Part shown: in pieces, positions 1 to 8,236 of the stretch
How the letters are laid out: every line of letters starts with the position of its first letter
Numbering within the stretch: the stretch's first letter is position 1
Assembly (NCBI GenBank): GCA_937967805.1
Contig: CALBTC010000479.1
Location: forward strand, 1 to 37,018
DNA length: 37,018 nt
Direction: 5' to 3'
Source of the DNA: an uncultured Anaerolineaceae bacterium
Lineage (GTDB): Bacteria > Chloroflexota > Anaerolineae > Promineifilales > Promineifilaceae
The notes under the pieces: model-generated
The model's database searches: none
What the model was told of the DNA's origin: nothing
Seen by the model: only the letters and a program-made list of their open reading frames with translations
Position numbers and translations under genes: made by a program

Positions 1-864
1 CGGGGGGTGTGTGTTGATCTTGGTGGCGGTTTCCTCATCCTCTACGTTATCGTCCACTCCTGCGGCAGGTTCGTAGTGGTATGCACCACCAACCGCACCC
101 ATTTACGCGATTATGCCGACGCTATTACGGAGAATACGGCCGCAATCCTTGTGGCTCATTACTCCAACTACAAAATCATCGGCTTCAGCAGTGAACCAAC
201 GCTGGACGAATTGGCCGAACTGGCCCATGAGCACAAGCTGCCATTGCTGTATGACCAGGGCAGCGGCGCACTGTTGGACACCGCACCTTACGGCCTGGAA
301 CCAGAACCGACCGTGCTTGATGGCCTGGCAGCCGGAGTGGATTTGGTAGCCTTTAGCGGCGATAAACTGTTGGGTGGGCCGCAGGCGGGCATTTTGGTGG
401 GACGGGAAGAATTAGTGGCCCAACTGAAGCGCCATCCGCTGGCCCGCGCCGTGCGCGCCGACAAGCTGTGCCTGGCCGGATTGTCCGCTACGCTCACCCA
501 TTACCTTACCGAAAACGCGCTCACGGAGATACCTGTCTGGCGCATGATTTCTCGACCGCTGGAGGAGATTGGCTCTGAAGCAGATACCTGGGCAGCACGC
601 TTGCAAGAGATGGGCATCAAGGCAGAGGTTGTGGACGGCCGTTCCACCGTCGGCGGCGGCAGTTTGCCCGGCACTAGCCTGCCCAGCCGGGTTGTGGCCA
701 TCAGCCACGATGACCCCGATCAGCTGGCCACCCGCCTGCGTCAAGAGAAAGTACCGGTGATTGGCCGTATTCAAGACGGCCGTTTCCTCATCGATCCGCG
801 CACCATTTTGCCGGATCAGGTTGAAATGTTACTGCAATCCCTGGTAAACTGTGCGATGGAGTAA
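1..864 (+). CDS. selA: L-seryl-tRNA(Sec) selenium transferase, 5'-truncated by window edge
   Basis: SelA is the PLP enzyme that converts seryl-tRNA(Sec) to selenocysteinyl-tRNA(Sec), so the host probably makes selenoproteins. The frame is open from base 1 and ends at TAA 862-864, giving about 287 residues of a family usually near 460; the N-terminal part lies outside. The PLP lysine is in the motif FSGDKLLGGPQAG (Lys codon 364-366), preceded by the LYDQGSGAL segment. The SelA signature CTTNRTHLRDY is present around bases 82-114. The first ~85 bases read as RG-x-x-VDLGGGFLILYVIVHSCGRF where the family has roughly RGQLVEIGGGFRIPDVM-QSGA-L, so this edge carries many unexpected substitutions and may be low-quality sequence. 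No selB or tRNA-Sec is in the window. An ATG-like start at base 7 is not the real start. Confidence 0.9.
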   Translation, partial: RGVCVDLGGGFLILYVIVHSCGRFVVVCTTNRTHLRDYADAITENTAAILVAHYSNYKIIGFSSEPTLDELAELAHEHKLPLLYDQGSGALLDTAPYGLEPEPTVLDGLAAGVDLVAFSGDKLLGGPQAGILVGREELVAQLKRHPLARAVRADKLCLAGLSATLTHYLTENALTEIPVWRMISRPLEEIGSEADTWAARLQEMGIKAEVVDGRSTVGGGSLPGTSLPSRVVAISHDDPDQLATRLRQEKVPVIGRIQDGRFLIDPRTILPDQVEMLLQSLVNCAME

Positions 865-895
865 ACATTAGAAACGTTCTTTTTAATATTTCGGA

Positions 896-960
896 CACAG
901 ATGAACACAGATTTTCACAGATGAAAAGTGTAACTGTGTTCATCTGTGAAAATCCGTGGC
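896..960. repeat. Inverted repeat of the CACAGATGAACACAG type
   Basis: A 15-bp arm at 896-910 (CACAGATGAACACAG) is exactly complementary to 934-948 (CTGTGTTCATCTGTG). A second overlapping pair (GATTTTCACAGATGA and TCATCTGTGAAAATC) uses the middle. It fills the selA-tsaD gap and forms the tsaD leader. I infer a dispersed intergenic repeat; it lacks a T-run, so it is not a typical intrinsic terminator. Confidence 0.7.
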
Positions 961-971
961 CCATTTCTTAA

Positions 972-1985
972 ATGAATACAACCAGACAAAACAGCCGTAT
1001 TCTGGCTATAGAGACATCTTGTGACGAAACGTCGGCAGCTGTGGTGGAAGACGGCCGTACCATTCTCAGCAACATCATTGCCAGCCAGGTAGATTTGCAC
1101 GCCCAGTTTGGCGGCGTCTTCCCGGAAGTGGCCTCGCGCAAACATGTGGAAGTGATTCATGCCGTGGTGCAGCAGGCGTTGGAAGAGGCCCACATGGGGC
1201 TGGACGACATTGACTGCATTGCCGTCACGCGCGGTCCCGGTTTGGTAGGATCGCTGCTGGTGGGCGTGAACATGGCCAAAGGATTGGCCCTGGCGCGCAA
1301 CAAGCCATTTTTGGGCATCAATCATATTGAAGGGCACGTTTATTCGCTCTGGCTCACCGAGCACGTAGATGAAATTGAGTTCCCCTTGCTGACGCTGGTG
1401 GTTAGCGGTGGCCACACGGAACTGTATTTGATGACCGGTCATGGCCAATACCAGCATTTGGGCGGCACGCTGGACGACGCGGCCGGGGAAGCATTTGACA
1501 AGGTAGGACGGGTGCTGGGCCTGCCTTTCCCTGGTGGACCGGCCATCGACAAGCTGGCTCCGTCGGGCAATGCGACGGCGTTTAAGTTTCCTCGTGCGGT
1601 TATGGAAGACGGCTACAATTTTAGTTTTAGCGGTCTAAAAACGGCCGTTGCCCGGCAAATTAAACATTTCAACAAAACCAAACTACCGGTAGAGGATTTG
1701 GCCGCCAGTTTTCAAACGGCCGTGGTTGAGGCCCTGGTGACTAAAACAGAACGGGCGGCAACCGCATATGGGGTAACGGCCGTGCATCTGGCCGGCGGCG
1801 TCTCGGCCAACAAGGAGCTGCGGCGTACCATGACAGAGCAGCTTTCTATACCTGTCCGGTACCCTCCTCCTATTCTCTGTACCGATAACGCCGCTATGAT
1901 AGGATCAGCAGCGCATTGGCACTATGTGAACGGCCGTCGCGATGCGCTGAATTTAGATGTCATCCCCAGCTTGCAGCTTATTTAG
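972..1985 (+). CDS. tsaD: tRNA N6-adenosine threonylcarbamoyltransferase TsaD
   Basis: TsaD (formerly Gcp/YgjD) transfers threonylcarbamoyl to A37 of ANN-decoding tRNAs, completing t6A with TsaB/TsaE partners; it acts in the cytoplasm. The 337-residue length fits the bacterial family. Seen directly: the ASKHA-fold opening ILAIETSCDETSAAVV at residues 10-25, the metal-binding His pair in NHIEGH (His118, His122), the glycine-rich SGGHTEL at 145-151, GEAFDKVGRVLGLPFPGGP at ~172-190, and CTDNAAMIG at 303-311 holding the third metal-ligand Asp. The ATG at 972 is chosen because the conserved N-terminus begins eight residues later; no clear ribosome-binding site is visible and the leader consists of an inverted repeat. 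Five ACGGCCGT octamers lie inside the gene. Confidence 0.97.
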   Translation: MNTTRQNSRILAIETSCDETSAAVVEDGRTILSNIIASQVDLHAQFGGVFPEVASRKHVEVIHAVVQQALEEAHMGLDDIDCIAVTRGPGLVGSLLVGVNMAKGLALARNKPFLGINHIEGHVYSLWLTEHVDEIEFPLLTLVVSGGHTELYLMTGHGQYQHLGGTLDDAAGEAFDKVGRVLGLPFPGGPAIDKLAPSGNATAFKFPRAVMEDGYNFSFSGLKTAVARQIKHFNKTKLPVEDLAASFQTAVVEALVTKTERAATAYGVTAVHLAGGVSANKELRRTMTEQLSIPVRYPPPILCTDNAAMIGSAAHWHYVNGRRDALNLDVIPSLQLI

Positions 1986-1994
1986 CGGCAAAAT

Positions 1995-2028
1995 TGTCGG
2001 GCAAATTTACAGGCAATTTTGCCCGACA
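1995..2028 (+). terminator. Hairpin after tsaD, possible terminator
   Basis: Arms TGTCGGGCAAA (1995-2005) and TTTGCCCGACA (2018-2028) are exact complements around a 12-base loop, starting 10 bases after the tsaD stop. There is no T-run afterwards, so termination is inferred from position only. Confidence 0.45.
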
Positions 2029-2143
2029 TCAGTAAACTATGGAAGATAAAACGGCCGTAACAACAACAGTAACATCTTCGCAATAATATAAAGCTATAAA
2101 ACCTATTACTTATGGGTTGCTAACCAATAGTAGTTATTTGGCA

Positions 2144-4279
2144 ATGTATCGTGGTATTATGATTCAAATGGATCACTCTATTCAAGACGCAGACTTCACC
2201 CCCGAGCTGAGGGATAGCGATCGGCTTCACACTTTGTATGTGGTTAACGACATGCTAAAGCAGGTAGAAGCAGATGGTCTCAACATCAACCTCATCCTTC
2301 CCCGCGTACTTAACCTCTCTGTACAACAGTTGGAAGCGCATGATGGCAGCATTATTGTCGTCAATGAAATGTTGAAGATTGAATATGCCTGGCTAACCGG
2401 TGATCAAAACCAAAATAACCATTCCGAAGAGTTTCTGGAATCTATCATGAACAGCGGGGTGGCCGGATGGGTCATCCGCAACCACGAGCCATGCATTATT
2501 CTTGATACGCAAACCGACGAGCGTTGGCTGCCTCGTCCGGGACATATTACCAGCCATAAATCCTGGTCAGTTATTTGCACGCCGTTTTCCATACGCAATC
2601 GCGTCATTGGCGCCATTACCATTCATAAAGCCGGTGTAGACCAATTTGATGAGCGCGATCTCAATCTGTTAACCGCCATTTCCAATCAGGCGGCCAGCAG
2701 CATTGAAAACGCCCGCCTCTATGAAGCTTCCCAACGCCAGCTCAAGATTTCTGCCCTGCTCAATGAAGCCAGCCGGGTCATTAACTCCTCGCTAGACATT
2801 AACGAAATTATGCAGTCACTGCTGGCGCAGATGAATGATTTCCTCAATGCAGAAGCGATTTCCATTGCCCTGGTAGACAAACAAACGAATGAGCTGGTGT
2901 ACCAGGTGGCCGAGGGCATCGGCGCCGAGGAAATTGTGGGGCTGCGGCTACCCAGCAGCCAGGGTTTGTCTGGCTGGGTGATGACAAACTCGGAGCCGGC
3001 GCTGGTGTCTGATACCAGTTTAGACCCCCGTTTTCACCACCTGGGTGACGAACGCACCGGGTATGAAACATTGGCCATGATTTGCGCCCCGATGATTTTT
3101 AAAGGGGATGCGCTGGGCACCATTCAGGCAATTAATCCCAGTGAAGGCACCTTTACCGAAGAAGATTTAGATGTGTTGGTAAATCTGGCCAATATTGCCA
3201 GTACGGCCATTGCCAACGCCCAACAGTATGCGCGTACCGTCGCCGCCGAAGCCCGTTTCATCAGCCTCTTCCAGGATACGGTTGATCCCATTATTTTGAC
3301 CGACATGCGCGGCCGTATCGTGGAAGCCAACCGCCGGGCTTCCGATATGCTGGGCTACAGCCGCAGCGAGCTGCTGTCGATGGCCATTCAAGATTTGCAC
3401 CCGGATACGGCCGTTCTGCCTAAAGCCAAACGAATCCGCTCAGACAAAGTTTTGATGTTCCAGAGTGACGTGCGCGCTAAAAACGCGCCGCCCATACCCA
3501 TGGAAGTGTACGCCAAGCGCACCATTCATGGCGACGACAACCTGCTGCAATGGATCCATCACGACATCACCGAGCAGGTAGAATTGGAGAAAATGCGCGA
3601 AGATTTAACCGCCATGCTATTCCACGACCTGCAGAGCCCACTGGGTAATGTTATTTCTAGCCTGGAGCTGCTCGCTTACGAAATCCCCCCGGAATCAGCC
3701 AATTCACCACTTTACGCCATGCTGGACATTGCCAGACGCAGCAGCCGCCGCCTGGAAACGTTGATCCGTTCCCTGCTAGACATCAATCGCCTGGAAGCGG
3801 GACAACCGATTACAGAACAAAGCCGGGTGGATATAAGCAGGCTGGTTGACGAGGTTTTTGAAATTGAACGGCCGAATTTCGAGCAGCGTCGCGTCCATTT
3901 TGCCAACACCTTACCCGACGATTTTCCTCACGTTTTTGTAGAAGAAGATATGATTCGGCGTGTCCTGGTCAACCTGGTTAACAATGCCCTCAAATACAGC
4001 AGTGAGGATCAAACCATCACGGTCTCCGGCCAGCTTCTGCCAGAAAATGACCGGCTGCTTTTATCGGTTAGCGATCAGGGCAGCGGTATCCCCAAACAGT
4101 TCCGCGAATCTATCTTCGAGAAGTTTGAGCGTATTGCCGCCAAAGACAGCGATGCCAAGGGTCTGGGGCTGGGACTGGCATTTTGCCGCCTGGCGGTTGA
4201 GGCACATAACGGCCGTATTTGGGTCGATGATGCGCCGTCTGGCGGGGCACGTTTCAACTTCACTCTACCTCTGGCATAA
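2144..4279 (+). CDS. GAF-GAF-PAS sensor histidine kinase
   Basis: A soluble-looking sensor kinase of about 711 residues with no hydrophobic membrane segment. Order (from this ATG): a first GAF domain ~45-195 and a second ~215-365, each ending in the typical NLA/ISNQAASSIENARLY-like helix, a PAS domain ~372-485 (DPIILTDMRGRIVEANRRASDMLGYS), then HisKA with the phosphoacceptor His in MLFHDLQSPLGN (His codon 3623-3625). The HATPase_c boxes follow: N box NLVNNALKYS, G1 DQGSGIP, F box FEKFERI, G2 GLGLGLAF. All catalytic motifs look intact. No response regulator is adjacent, so its partner is elsewhere. The start is uncertain: a TTG at 2117 and ATGs at 2144, 2159 and 2168 are in frame, and none has a convincing ribosome-binding site. 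The ligand of the GAF domains cannot be told. Confidence 0.93.
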   Translation: MYRGIMIQMDHSIQDADFTPELRDSDRLHTLYVVNDMLKQVEADGLNINLILPRVLNLSVQQLEAHDGSIIVVNEMLKIEYAWLTGDQNQNNHSEEFLESIMNSGVAGWVIRNHEPCIILDTQTDERWLPRPGHITSHKSWSVICTPFSIRNRVIGAITIHKAGVDQFDERDLNLLTAISNQAASSIENARLYEASQRQLKISALLNEASRVINSSLDINEIMQSLLAQMNDFLNAEAISIALVDKQTNELVYQVAEGIGAEEIVGLRLPSSQGLSGWVMTNSEPALVSDTSLDPRFHHLGDERTGYETLAMICAPMIFKGDALGTIQAINPSEGTFTEEDLDVLVNLANIASTAIANAQQYARTVAAEARFISLFQDTVDPIILTDMRGRIVEANRRASDMLGYSRSELLSMAIQDLHPDTAVLPKAKRIRSDKVLMFQSDVRAKNAPPIPMEVYAKRTIHGDDNLLQWIHHDITEQVELEKMREDLTAMLFHDLQSPLGNVISSLELLAYEIPPESANSPLYAMLDIARRSSRRLETLIRSLLDINRLEAGQPITEQSRVDISRLVDEVFEIERPNFEQRRVHFANTLPDDFPHVFVEEDMIRRVLVNLVNNALKYSSEDQTITVSGQLLPENDRLLLSVSDQGSGIPKQFRESIFEKFERIAAKDSDAKGLGLGLAFCRLAVEAHNGRIWVDDAPSGGARFNFTLPLA

Positions 4280-4421
4280 GCAGTAAAAGCAGCGCCATCT
4301 TCTGCCACTTATCCTCCTGCAAATCAGCTCGACAAGCTCCTCTATGCCAGCAGCATAGATGCACCCGCGCATTATTCTGGTATTATTAGCAGCATCGATC
4401 CAACCTTGTGGAAATTGTGGC

Positions 4422-5648
4422 ATGGCAAGCAATAGGCTTTATTATCAAAATGCGTATACAACCCGGTTCGAAGCAAACGTGGTGGATCGGGTGAGGGAGA
4501 AAGAGCAAACGGCCGTTATCCTCGACCAAACTTTCTTCTATCCTACCTCCGGGGGCCAGCCATTTGATATTGGCACCATCAACAATATTCCCGTCCAGAA
4601 CGTCACCATTCGCGAGAAAGACGAGGCGATCCTGCATTGGATGGACACGACAGAGCTGTGGCAGGATAAAGTTGTGGGGCAGATTAATTGGCCGCGCCGC
4701 TTTGACCACATGCAGCAGCACACCGGCCAACATATTCTCTCCCAATCATTCATTCAAATAGCCCAGGCAGAAACGGTTGGCTTTCATCTGAGTGACAATA
4801 CGCTCACGATTGATTTGCATACCACCCAGCTTACACCCGGCCAGGTAGAAGAAGCTGAATTTTTAACCAACCAGATCATCTGGCAAAATCGTCCGGTCCA
4901 CATCCGTTTTGTCACGCCGGAACAGGCGCAAAAGCTGGCGCTGCGCAAGCTGCCTCCGGGACGCCAGGACAAGCTGCGTCTCATCGAAATTGACAAATTT
5001 GACCTCACGGCCTGTGGCGGCACCCACGTGCAGCGCACTGGCGAAGTGGGCATGATCAAAATCGTAAAGCTAGAGCGGCAAAACAATCAACTGCGCGTAG
5101 CGTTTGTCTGCGGCCAGCGCGCCTTGCACGATTACCGGCTTAAAAACAGCATCGTCAACCAGCTTTCTGCCGAACTCACTACAGGCGTCGGTGAAGTTGT
5201 GGAGAACGTGCTGCGCTTCAAGGAAGAAACGAAAGAAAACCGGCGGCAGTTGAAGAAACAGCAGGAGCAGCTGCTATACTTTGAAGCAGCTGAGCTGCTG
5301 AAAACGGGTAAAAAGGTGGGGGAAACGGCCGTTATCACCCACGTCTTCACCAGCGAGGAAAGCGATCCCGGCCAGTTGCGCATTTTGGCCAATCACCTCA
5401 CTCAAAATGGCCAGGTCGTGGCTCTGCTAGGGTTGGCTGGTGAAAAATCCCAACTGCTCTTTTGCCGCTCGCAAGATGCGCCGGGTGAGATGAACCAGCT
5501 CATCAAACCTGCCCTGCAAATTTTAGGATCAGCGGCCGGCGGCGGCACGGCCGTCATGGCCCAGGGCGGCGGACCCAGCACCGACGCCGCTCGCGTCCAG
5601 CAGGCCATCGAGAAAGCAGAACGCCTACTCATCGGCCAAATTCGCTAA
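4422..5648 (+). CDS. Alanyl-tRNA editing protein (AlaX-like with DHHA1 domain)
   Basis: A stand-alone relative of the AlaRS editing and C-terminal domains that would deacylate Ser- or Gly-tRNA(Ala). About 408 residues. An N-terminal beta-barrel carries the DQTFFYPTSGGQPFD motif. The catalytic zinc site is visible as HMQQHTGQHILSQSF (HxxxH) and TACGGTHVQRTGEVG (CxxxH). A coiled-coil stretch rich in Lys/Glu/Gln (about bases 5210-5285) is followed by a DHHA1-type C-terminal domain with a glycine-rich GSAAGGGTAVMAQGGGP. It lacks the aminoacylation domain, so it is not alaS. The ATG at 4422 is preferred over an in-frame ATG at 4359, because the family usually begins with an RLYY-type segment and the 21 extra residues look unrelated. 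The MBL-fold gene starts 13 bp downstream, suggesting one operon. Three ACGGCCGT octamers encode Thr-Ala-Val. Confidence 0.92.
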   Translation: MASNRLYYQNAYTTRFEANVVDRVREKEQTAVILDQTFFYPTSGGQPFDIGTINNIPVQNVTIREKDEAILHWMDTTELWQDKVVGQINWPRRFDHMQQHTGQHILSQSFIQIAQAETVGFHLSDNTLTIDLHTTQLTPGQVEEAEFLTNQIIWQNRPVHIRFVTPEQAQKLALRKLPPGRQDKLRLIEIDKFDLTACGGTHVQRTGEVGMIKIVKLERQNNQLRVAFVCGQRALHDYRLKNSIVNQLSAELTTGVGEVVENVLRFKEETKENRRQLKKQQEQLLYFEAAELLKTGKKVGETAVITHVFTSEESDPGQLRILANHLTQNGQVVALLGLAGEKSQLLFCRSQDAPGEMNQLIKPALQILGSAAGGGTAVMAQGGGPSTDAARVQQAIEKAERLLIGQIR

Positions 5649-5661
5649 TAACAGGAAGCTT

Positions 5662-6525
5662 ATGCAAGAAATCGCGGAAAATGTTTTTATAGCCACTGAA
5701 TATGATGGCGTTAATGTGGGTGCCGTGCGCACACGTCGGGGCATCATCGCCATAGACGTGCCCTCATACCCGCGTCAGGCACGCGACTGGGCCATGCGGC
5801 TGCACACGCTCACGCCTCGCTCGGTGCAATACACCATTCTGACCGATTATCATGGCGACCGCATTTTAAATGCCCGCTGGCTCAACGCACCTATTATCGC
5901 CCACGAAGCCACGGCCGATAAGCTGCGTAGCTACGACAAACGGTATCCACAGCAGCTGCTAGAAAGCCTGGCCAGCCGCAATCCGGAATTCGGCCGGGAG
6001 CTAAGCCAAAGCCCGGTGGAGCACGCCAGCCTGAGCTTTACTAAATTGATGCACCTGTGGAAGGGCGGCACTGAAGTTCGTCTGTTTGCCACGCCGGGAC
6101 CCACAGCGGGCAGCATTGGCGTTTATTTGCCTGACAGCGGCATGTTATTCACGGGCGACGCCGTTGTAACCGACATGCCGCCTTTGCTTGTGGAAGCAGA
6201 TACGGCCGCATGGCTGGAAACCATCAAGCAAATTCAAAATTGGCCCGATCCCATTCACCACATCATTCCCGGTCGAGGCCAACCATGCAGCCTGGAGGCA
6301 TTAACGGCCGTTGCCGATTACATACAAACCATGCGCCGGCAGCTAGAAGAACATATCAAATCACAGCGCCCCCGTGAAGAAATCCATACCTATCTTCTAG
6401 ACTTTCTAAACCGTTATCCTGACGCTTCGCTCCCCATAGATTGGCTCAAAAGACAAATAAAATCCAGTTTGGATCATGTCTATGATGAGATACAATTAAC
6501 CAACAATAACGAACAACCTGAGTAA
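5662..6525 (+). CDS. Metallo-beta-lactamase-fold protein with degenerate metal site
   Basis: A 287-residue MBL-fold protein. The fold is recognisable: the strand pairs around RTRRGIIAIDVPSYP, the LTDYHGDRILN segment where HxHxDH is expected, ATPGPTAGS where TPGHTxGS is expected, MLFTGDAVV, and HIIPGRGQP where PGHG is expected. Compared with active family members the first His is Asp62, the last His of HxHxDH is Arg67, the TPGH His is Pro147 and the PGHG His is Arg205; only His64, Asp66 and Asp166 remain. It is therefore probably not a normal binuclear metal hydrolase, and may bind something else or be a structural relative. A ribosome-binding site AGGAAG lies 5 bases before the ATG. The 13-bp gap to the AlaX-like gene suggests co-transcription. 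Confidence 0.85.
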   Translation: MQEIAENVFIATEYDGVNVGAVRTRRGIIAIDVPSYPRQARDWAMRLHTLTPRSVQYTILTDYHGDRILNARWLNAPIIAHEATADKLRSYDKRYPQQLLESLASRNPEFGRELSQSPVEHASLSFTKLMHLWKGGTEVRLFATPGPTAGSIGVYLPDSGMLFTGDAVVTDMPPLLVEADTAAWLETIKQIQNWPDPIHHIIPGRGQPCSLEALTAVADYIQTMRRQLEEHIKSQRPREEIHTYLLDFLNRYPDASLPIDWLKRQIKSSLDHVYDEIQLTNNNEQPE

Positions 6526-6584
6526 TACCTTACACCCTCTTTTTTGGGCAGAGTACCACTTTTACACGACAGGGAAGAGATGTT

Positions 6585-7298
6585 ATGAGAAATCAGAAGT
6601 ACGCGGCCAAGCAGGCCTTACAACTTGTTCCGTTTTTTAACAATCTGCAAGATGATGAAGCCAAAAGCCTTTCCAAACGACTCGTGCTGCGCCGCTTTGG
6701 CCCCGACCAGGTAATTTTTCATCACGGCGATCCCGGTGGGTTGCTGTACATCATCATTAAAGGTAAAGTGAAAATCACCCACACCACGCTGGATGGGCAA
6801 GAAGCGATGCTGGCCATCTTCGGCGCCGGAGACTTTTTTGGCGAGCTGGCCCTCTTGGATGATTCACCCCGTTCGGCCACGGCCGAAGCGTTGGAAGAAA
6901 CCGAAACCCTCACGCTGCACCGGGAAGAGTTCATTCGCTACATTGGCGACAATCCAGATTTTGCCCTCCACGTGCTGCATACACTGGCCCAACACATCCG
7001 CCGGCTCAACAACCAGATTAGCGATATTTTCTTCCTCGATTTACCGGCTCGGTTGGCGCGCCAGCTGCTGCAGTTGGCAGCTCAGCACGGCCAAAAAACG
7101 GAGGATGGCATCCGCATTGAGCTATCGCTGACGCAAACCGATCTGGCTGAAATGACCGGGGCCACCAGGGTGAGCATCAACAAAGCATTAGGGCGCTTCC
7201 GGCGCGCCGGCTGGGTAAAAGTAGGCGGGCGTAAATTCACCATCCTCGATGAAGATGAGCTGCAAAACCTGATCCAAATTTCGGGCGGCTCTGTCTAG
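6585..7298 (+). CDS. Crp/Fnr family transcriptional regulator
   Basis: 237 residues with an N-terminal cyclic-nucleotide-binding beta-barrel (~15-130) and a C-terminal winged helix-turn-helix (~165-230). The phosphate-binding-cassette-like stretch FGELALLDDSPRSATAEA includes the Gly-Glu and Arg-Ser positions that contact cyclic nucleotide in CRP, so a cyclic nucleotide ligand is plausible. There is no cysteine in the protein, which argues against an FNR iron-sulfur or redox type. The recognition region reads LTQTDLAEMTGATRVSINKA. An AGGGAAGAG ribosome-binding site precedes the ATG. It stands alone between the MBL gene (59-bp gap) and a repeat-filled intergenic region; its targets are unknown. 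No ACGGCCGT octamer lies within it. Confidence 0.93.
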   Translation: MRNQKYAAKQALQLVPFFNNLQDDEAKSLSKRLVLRRFGPDQVIFHHGDPGGLLYIIIKGKVKITHTTLDGQEAMLAIFGAGDFFGELALLDDSPRSATAEALEETETLTLHREEFIRYIGDNPDFALHVLHTLAQHIRRLNNQISDIFFLDLPARLARQLLQLAAQHGQKTEDGIRIELSLTQTDLAEMTGATRVSINKALGRFRRAGWVKVGGRKFTILDEDELQNLIQISGGSV

Positions 7299-7301
7299 TA
7301 A

Positions 7302-7408
7302 TCGGTAATGTCGCTGAGCAACCGCTTCGCGTACAGTGGGTCAGTAATCGGTAAACAGTAAACCGATTACCATTCACCGATTACCGCTTACCGAATACCA
7401 TTCACCGC
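7302..7408. repeat. Heptamer (TTACCGA-type) inverted tandem repeat
   Basis: The gap between the crp-like and phosphoesterase genes is filled with 7-base units. The right half reads GATTACC ATTCACC (7365-7378) and then further GATTACC, GCTTACC, GAATACC and ATTCACC units, ending near 7406. The left half carries the complementary units (AATCGGT and similar, ~7303-7350), so the whole can fold. The same family occurs at 16861-16920. It resembles the short tandemly repeated repetitive (STRR) sequences of filamentous cyanobacteria in layout; that comparison is inference. Confidence 0.75.
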
Positions 7409-7411
7409 TCT

Positions 7412-8230
7412 ATGAGATTGCTTGCCACCAGCGATCTGCATCTAAACCAGGTGGAGAACCGGGCTGCACTAAGCCGAATGCCGGCTCACCCCAACGATTG
7501 GCTCATTGTAGCCGGCGATGTGGCTGAAAAGGTCAGGCTTTTTCGGCAGGCGATGGATTTGCTCACCAGTCGTTTCGCTCGCGTCATCTGGACCCCCGGC
7601 AATCACGACCTCTGGACTCTCCCCACTGACCACGAAAGCAAACGTGGCCTGGCCAAATATTTTCAACTGGTAGAAATTTGCCGGGAATTTGGCGTCTTGA
7701 CGCCTGATGACCCATACATACAGTGGCCAACCAGCAGCTCCCCTTTGTTCATCGCTCCCACGTTTACCCTGTACGATTACAGCTTTCGGCCGGACACCGT
7801 TTCAGCTGAGGAGGCGCTAAGCTGGGCCGAGGCATCTGGCGTTGTGGCCACAGATGAGATTCTACTGCACCACGATCCTTATCCTTCTCGGGAAGCATGG
7901 TGCTACGCTCGCTGCCAAACCACGGAAGAACGCCTGACGGAAACGGCCGCACACGGCGCCATCATCCTCGTCAACCATTACCCCCTCCGCTACGATCTCG
8001 TCAATCTCAAAACTATCCCCCGCTTTTCTCTCTGGTGCGGCACCAAGTTAACCGAGGATTGGCATAGGCGGTTTCCGGTAACGGCCGTTATCTACGGCCA
8101 TTTGCACATTCGCGGCACCCATCACCGGGATGGCGTTCGTTTTGAAGAGGTTTCGCTGGGCTACCCGCAAAACTGGCAACCGGCACGCGGCATCCAGCCC
8201 TACCTGCGCCAAATTCTGCCACAAGATTAG
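7412..8230 (+). CDS. Calcineurin-like metallophosphoesterase
   Basis: A 272-residue cytoplasmic metallophosphoesterase. The metal ligands are all visible: Asp8 and His10 in SDLHL, Asp36 in VAGDVAEK, Asn64-His65 in PGNHDLW, a His in VNHYPL, and the closing GHLH motif in YGHLHIRGTHH. The enzyme class hydrolyses phosphoesters using two metal ions; the substrate cannot be told from sequence (nucleotide, phosphoprotein and sugar-phosphate substrates all occur). The start follows directly on a heptamer repeat that fills the leader, and no clear ribosome-binding site is seen. The gene converges with the RemA-like gene 6 bp downstream. Confidence 0.9.
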   Translation: MRLLATSDLHLNQVENRAALSRMPAHPNDWLIVAGDVAEKVRLFRQAMDLLTSRFARVIWTPGNHDLWTLPTDHESKRGLAKYFQLVEICREFGVLTPDDPYIQWPTSSSPLFIAPTFTLYDYSFRPDTVSAEEALSWAEASGVVATDEILLHHDPYPSREAWCYARCQTTEERLTETAAHGAIILVNHYPLRYDLVNLKTIPRFSLWCGTKLTEDWHRRFPVTAVIYGHLHIRGTHHRDGVRFEEVSLGYPQNWQPARGIQPYLRQILPQD

Positions 8231-8236
8231 ACAAAC

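Noticed and set aside
896..960. Possible riboswitch or attenuator before tsaD
   Set aside because: The arms match a simple overlapping inverted repeat without a conserved aptamer core or leader peptide; a dispersed repeat explains it better.
4359..4421. N-terminal extension of the AlaX-like protein
   Set aside because: The residues do not match the family start, and the ATG at 4422 directly precedes the conserved RLYY segment.
7302..7408. Possible CRISPR array
   Set aside because: Units are 7 bases with no spacers; there are no 24-37-base direct repeats and no cas genes.
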